Below, piece after piece: positions 6,622 to 8,936 of a DNA stretch of 8,936 nt. The notes beneath the pieces are model-generated. The model saw nothing but the letters and a program-made list of their open reading frames with translations, searched no databases and had not been told where the DNA came from. The stretch's first letter is position 1; each line of letters opens with the position of its first letter. Origin of the DNA: Thermoplasmata archaeon (GTDB lineage: Archaea > Thermoplasmatota > Thermoplasmata > Thermoplasmatales > Thermoplasmataceae); assembly GCA_021811525.1 (NCBI GenBank), contig JAJZOK010000073.1, positions 1 through 8,936 on the forward strand. Reading direction: 5' to 3'. The translations under genes were made by a program, and so were the position numbers.

Positions 6622-7608
6622 TTATTGGATTCCGGTGTTGAGGGAGTAAATTCTCCGTCTCATATCTTTCCGATCAGGGTTCGCCTTTATCAGGCCCGAT
6701 TCAATCAATTCCTCCAGGGATGTCTGAAGAGTTTTTCTGTTGATCCCGGTCATATCCATGATAGCAGACTGGTCGATGGGACCATGGTTTGCCACAATAT
6801 AGTACACGAACTTATTGGAGGGCGGGCCATTCACTTTCACAGTGGTGTCAAGAATGCCAAACGTGTCTCCCCGCATACCTCTTCTCTGAGTCTCCAGTGC
6901 TGCAACGCTGCTGAAGGAAACGTTTCCAAGGTTCACATTGGAACCAATCCTGATTACCAGCTCGACCTGCTGCCTCTCCAGTGGCGCCTCAAACATTATT
7001 TTCTCTTTTGGGCATTCTTCCAGTACCCGGTTCACCCAGTCCCATTTGATCTCACCAAGGTCATCGAATATTTCCACACTTTTTCCGGATTCTCTCCCTT
7101 CCACAATTAAAAAATCCGGTTCCAGGTCCACAGATTCATTTATTTTCTGCACAGTTTCTTCAAGGCTCAACTGGTTTCTGGGGTTCTTCTTCCCAACTTC
7201 AACCATCAGGCGCATCCCGTTGGAATGGACAAAGTCAGCAATCCTCTCTTTGACTTTCACTGGCATCTCACTGACACCTTCACTGATTTCAACAATATTG
7301 AAGCCGGCATTTTTCAGGCGCATGAGAGTATCATCGGCTTTTCCTTTCTTTACAGCCATTTCCATTAGAGTTCCTCCATGGGAAACTGGCAGGCCTGATG
7401 CATTATATCTTTGGATTCTCTCTGAAAGGTTCTTTTCAGTCAACAACATGGATAGAGTCCAGCCAATCTTGACGTAACTGATGTATTCAGACATGTCGGT
7501 AATATTCTCCCAGGGGACCGCCGCAAACCGGTCAATTACCATGGTCGATCCGCCGCTGTGCGAACTCCTGACATTTCCCAAATAGTCCTCTAGAAATTTT
7601 CCAGTCAT
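6622..7608 (-). CDS. ComA-type phosphosulfolactate synthase domain fused to a C-terminal winged HTH (328 aa)
   Basis: Residues about 10-255 match the (2R)-phospho-3-sulfolactate synthase (ComA) TIM-barrel family, which adds sulfite to phosphoenolpyruvate in coenzyme M biosynthesis. Family motifs are visible in order: STMVIDR (21-27), YVKIGW (45-50), HGGTLMEMA (77-85), VEISEG (106-111), VEVGKK (136-141), LIVEGRESGK (167-176), IMFEAP (204-209), GSNVNLGNVSF (222-232) and ALETQRRGMRGDTFG (237-251). The conserved Lys and Glu residues of these motifs remain, so catalysis is possible, although the usual YPGGT reads SHGGT. Ordinary ComA proteins end near residue 250. Here about 65 residues follow that look like a winged helix-turn-helix (IDQSAIMDMTGINRKTLQ, then LEELIESGLI and a basic RKDMRRRIYSL wing). 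The start at 7608 follows a strong TATA box at leaderless distance. The gene is divergent from cysH-sat, which make its putative substrate, sulfite. A regulator that senses sulfite or PEP is my preferred reading. Confidence 0.87.
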   Translation of the reverse strand: MTGKFLEDYLGNVRSSHSGGSTMVIDRFAAVPWENITDMSEYISYVKIGWTLSMLLTEKNLSERIQRYNASGLPVSHGGTLMEMAVKKGKADDTLMRLKNAGFNIVEISEGVSEMPVKVKERIADFVHSNGMRLMVEVGKKNPRNQLSLEETVQKINESVDLEPDFLIVEGRESGKSVEIFDDLGEIKWDWVNRVLEECPKEKIMFEAPLERQQVELVIRIGSNVNLGNVSFSSVAALETQRRGMRGDTFGILDTTVKVNGPPSNKFVYYIVANHGPIDQSAIMDMTGINRKTLQTSLEELIESGLIKANPDRKDMRRRIYSLNTGIQ

Positions 7609-7626
7609 TTAATGAACATGAAAACC

Positions 7627-7635
7627 ATGCGTGTA
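7627..7635 (+). repeat. ATGCGTRYA repeat, copy 1 (beside the ComA-HTH TATA box)
   Basis: ATGCGTGTA here and ATGCGTACA at 7683-7691 share seven of nine bases in the same orientation, 56 bp apart. This copy touches the downstream edge of the ComA-HTH TATA box, where a bound protein could block initiation. It may be chance in so short a motif. Confidence 0.3.
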
Positions 7636-7642
7636 TATAAAA
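7634..7642 (-). promoter_or_regulatory. TATA box of the ComA-HTH gene
   Basis: On the minus strand this reads TTTTATATA, an excellent archaeal TATA match. Its centre is 30 nt before the ATG at 7608, giving a leader of at most a few bases. It overlaps one copy of the ATGCGTRYA repeat by two bases. Confidence 0.75.
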
Positions 7643-7682
7643 GAATAATTTGTGTGTAATATTGACTTATACATCTACCAAA

Positions 7683-7691
7683 ATGCGTACA
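7683..7691 (+). repeat. ATGCGTRYA repeat, copy 2 (beside the cysH TATA box)
   Basis: ATGCGTACA lies immediately upstream of the CTTTATC box of cysH, in the position of a BRE or an upstream activator site. It pairs with copy 1 at 7627-7635. One protein could act on both divergent promoters through these sites, but this is inferred from position only. Confidence 0.3.
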
Positions 7692-7693
7692 AA

Positions 7694-7700
7694 CTTTATC
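7694..7700 (+). promoter_or_regulatory. TATA-like box of the cysH-sat operon
   Basis: CTTTATC is centred about 32 nt before the cysH ATG at 7729, predicting a start of transcription near 7722-7725 inside the palindrome at 7716-7728. A weaker alternative, CATATATTC (7702-7710), lies too close unless cysH starts at its second Met (7753). Confidence 0.45.
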
Positions 7701-7715
7701 TCATATATTCTGGAC

Positions 7716-7728
7716 ACCTAACTTAGGT
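7716..7728. promoter_or_regulatory. Perfect 13-bp palindrome abutting the cysH start: candidate operator
   Basis: ACCTAA-C-TTAGGT has six-base arms with no mismatch and a one-base centre. It ends on the base before the cysH ATG and covers the expected transcription start. Its position suits a repressor site blocking initiation of the cysH-sat operon. With only a one-base loop it cannot form an RNA hairpin, which favours a protein-binding DNA site. Confidence 0.5.
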
Positions 7729-8475
7729 ATGGACAGTGCAACCAATGAGGCCATGGGTAAAATTGCACAGACCGAAGACGTTCTGGGAAAAATAGCCAAA
7801 GAATATGGAGACAAAGCGGTTTTCACCTCGAGCTTTGGGGCAGAAGACATGGTTATTACCCACTTAATATCAAAACTGGATCTCAATGTTGAAATTGCTA
7901 CAATAGACACTGGCAGGTTGCACCAGGCTACTTATGACTTCATTGACAGGGCTGTTAAGGTTTATGGCCTAAAACTCAAGAGTTATTTTCCTGAGGCAAG
8001 TGAAGTGGAAGAAATGGTAAATAAGTCTGGATACAACCTCTTCTACGATTCCCAGGAAAACAGGAAATTCTGTTGCAATATCAGAAAAGTGAATCCCCTG
8101 GAAAAGGTATTGACGGGAAAGAAAGCCTGGATAACTGGGTTGAGGTCAGAGCAGAATAAATTCCGCCAGACTCTGGGTATAATGAAAAAAGACACATCCA
8201 GGGGGATTTTAAAGGTCAATCCCCTGATTTACTGGACTTCATCTGACGTCTGGGATTTCATCAAACAGAACAGCATCCCGTACAACAGCCTTCATGACAA
8301 GGGCTACCCGAGCATAGGGTGTGAACCATGCACCAGAGCCATTATGCCGGGGGAAGATGAACGGGCAGGAAGGTGGTGGTGGGAATCAGGACTGAAGGAA
8401 TGCGGGCTTCATCTTTCCAGCCATGGCGGATCCAATTCAGGCGAAAAGACAAAAACCACTGATGGAGGCCCATAA
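7729..8475 (+). CDS. cysH: Phosphoadenylyl/adenylyl-sulfate reductase with Fe-S-cluster cysteines (248 aa)
   Basis: This enzyme reduces APS (or PAPS) to sulfite using thioredoxin-like donors, in cytoplasmic sulfate assimilation. It has the PP-loop fold signature SSFGAEDMV (34-42), DTGRLHQATYDF (60-71), TGLRSEQNKFR (136-146) and the catalytic KECGLH near the C-terminus (active Cys C225). The cysteine pairs CC (C115/C116) and CxxC (C198/C201) are those that bind a [4Fe-4S] cluster. In the family this cluster marks enzymes that accept APS, so the product is probably an APS reductase (EC 1.8.4.10 type) needing no APS kinase. The length fits the family, with a polar tail of about 20 residues after the catalytic loop. 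Met1 at 7729 directly follows the palindrome; Met9 (7753) is an alternative. sat follows after one base, so Sat and CysH form a sulfate-to-sulfite operon. Confidence 0.93.
   Translation: MDSATNEAMGKIAQTEDVLGKIAKEYGDKAVFTSSFGAEDMVITHLISKLDLNVEIATIDTGRLHQATYDFIDRAVKVYGLKLKSYFPEASEVEEMVNKSGYNLFYDSQENRKFCCNIRKVNPLEKVLTGKKAWITGLRSEQNKFRQTLGIMKKDTSRGILKVNPLIYWTSSDVWDFIKQNSIPYNSLHDKGYPSIGCEPCTRAIMPGEDERAGRWWWESGLKECGLHLSSHGGSNSGEKTKTTDGGP
8464..8468 (+). promoter_or_regulatory. Shine-Dalgarno site of sat, inside the end of cysH
   Basis: GGAGG ends 8 nt before the ATG at 8477. It decides between that ATG and an in-frame ATG at 8462, which lies on the other side of the site. A clear Shine-Dalgarno here, and none before the leaderless first genes, is the usual archaeal contrast between internal and first genes of an operon. 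Confidence 0.6.
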
Positions 8476-8476
8476 T

Positions 8477-8936
8477 ATGCTTCCATTGCCACATGGGGGA
8501 AAACTTATCCGGATTCCGGATTTAAGCAGAAATAAATTCAGCAAGGGCGACCTTGGGCAGACACTAGAAATTTCCTATGAAACCGCTGTGACCATAATGG
8601 GCATAAAAAGCGGAATTCTCAGCCCGCTTGAGGGTTTCGTGGGATATTCCGATTATGAAAGTGTTCTGAGAGAACAGAGACTTGAGAGTGGATTACCTTG
8701 GAGCATCCCAACGTTATTGCCATTAGATGCTACCGGGAACTTAAATTTAAAGGAGAATGATCTGTTGGTCCTTTCATTCCATCATATCCCGCTGGCGGAG
8801 TTATTGATAACAGAAATTTACGCAATTGACAGGGATAATTTATGCAGCTCCGTCTTTGGAACCACTTCAGTTGAGCATCCGGGCGTCAGGAAAGTGGGAA
8901 ACAGCGGAAACAGAGTAATTGGCGGTAAATTAATTG
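8477..8936 (+). CDS. sat: ATP sulfurylase, N-terminal 153 residues (3' end outside window)
   Basis: Sulfate adenylyltransferase makes APS and pyrophosphate from ATP and sulfate, the first step of sulfate assimilation. The visible part is the N-terminal PUA-like domain and the start of the catalytic domain: LPHGGKL near residue 3, SGILSPLEGFVGYSDYESVL at about 45-64, GLPWSIPTLL at about 72-81, and VFGTTSVEHPGVRKVGN at about 127-143, all characteristic of the family. The catalytic nucleotide-binding motifs lie beyond the window, so activity cannot be judged. The start at 8477, one base after the cysH stop, is supported by GGAGG at 8464-8468. It is translated from the cysH message and feeds APS directly to CysH. 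Confidence 0.92.
   Translation, partial: MLPLPHGGKLIRIPDLSRNKFSKGDLGQTLEISYETAVTIMGIKSGILSPLEGFVGYSDYESVLREQRLESGLPWSIPTLLPLDATGNLNLKENDLLVLSFHHIPLAELLITEIYAIDRDNLCSSVFGTTSVEHPGVRKVGNSGNRVIGGKLI

Noticed and set aside
6938..7477. 179-codon plus-strand open frame
   Set aside because: It is antisense to the ComA domain, whose conserved motifs prove the minus-strand frame; the Ser/Phe-rich product is a typical shadow.
7606..7614. CATTTAATG palindrome over the ComA-HTH start codon
   Set aside because: Four-base arms in AT-rich DNA are too short to support an operator, and the motif does not match the palindrome at cysH.
8462..8476. Upstream in-frame ATG for sat, overlapping cysH
   Set aside because: The GGAGG at 8464-8468 would lie inside the coding sequence and is ideally spaced for ATG 8477; family N-termini begin near the LPHGG motif.

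Overview
The window looks like chromosomal DNA of an archaeon, most likely a member of the Thermoplasmata/Thermoplasmatales. The reasons are indirect. Several genes have a TATA-like box 24-30 nt before the start codon and no Shine-Dalgarno, which is the leaderless archaeal pattern. AGG and ATA codons are frequent. There are archaeal-type membrane and surface proteins, and a ComA-type phosphosulfolactate synthase domain. No rRNA or marker gene fixes the taxonomy.

Layout. 1-709 (minus) is the N-terminal part of an unrecognised protein that runs off the left edge. After a 286-bp AT-rich gap, 996-4874 (plus) holds three co-directional genes: an 838-residue sequon-rich membrane/surface protein, a small SAM-dependent methyltransferase starting at GTG, and a zinc-ribbon membrane protein. 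The 596 bp before the next gene (4875-5470) contain what I read as a decayed IS200/IS605-type element: the degraded 3' tail of tnpB, a right-end hairpin, and a second, more degraded copy of that hairpin. A GtrA-like membrane protein (5471-5920, plus) then converges on a minus-strand pair: a coiled-coil protein of unknown function (5965-6555) and, upstream of it, a ComA domain fused to a C-terminal winged helix-turn-helix (6622-7608).

Across a 120-bp divergent promoter region lies cysH (7729-8475), an Fe-S-cluster-type APS/PAPS reductase, followed one base later by sat (ATP sulfurylase), which is cut by the right edge. Sat plus CysH convert sulfate to APS to sulfite. Sulfite is the co-substrate, with phosphoenolpyruvate, of ComA-type enzymes. 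A ComA domain carrying a DNA-binding domain and transcribed divergently from sulfite-producing genes suggests an enzyme-derived regulator, or a bifunctional enzyme/regulator, of sulfur assimilation. The divergent region also holds a perfect 13-bp palindrome abutting the cysH start codon and a 9-bp repeat beside both TATA boxes. This is the most interesting part of the window; the regulatory link is inference.

I saw no tRNA, rRNA, CRISPR array, intact transposase or replication origin.
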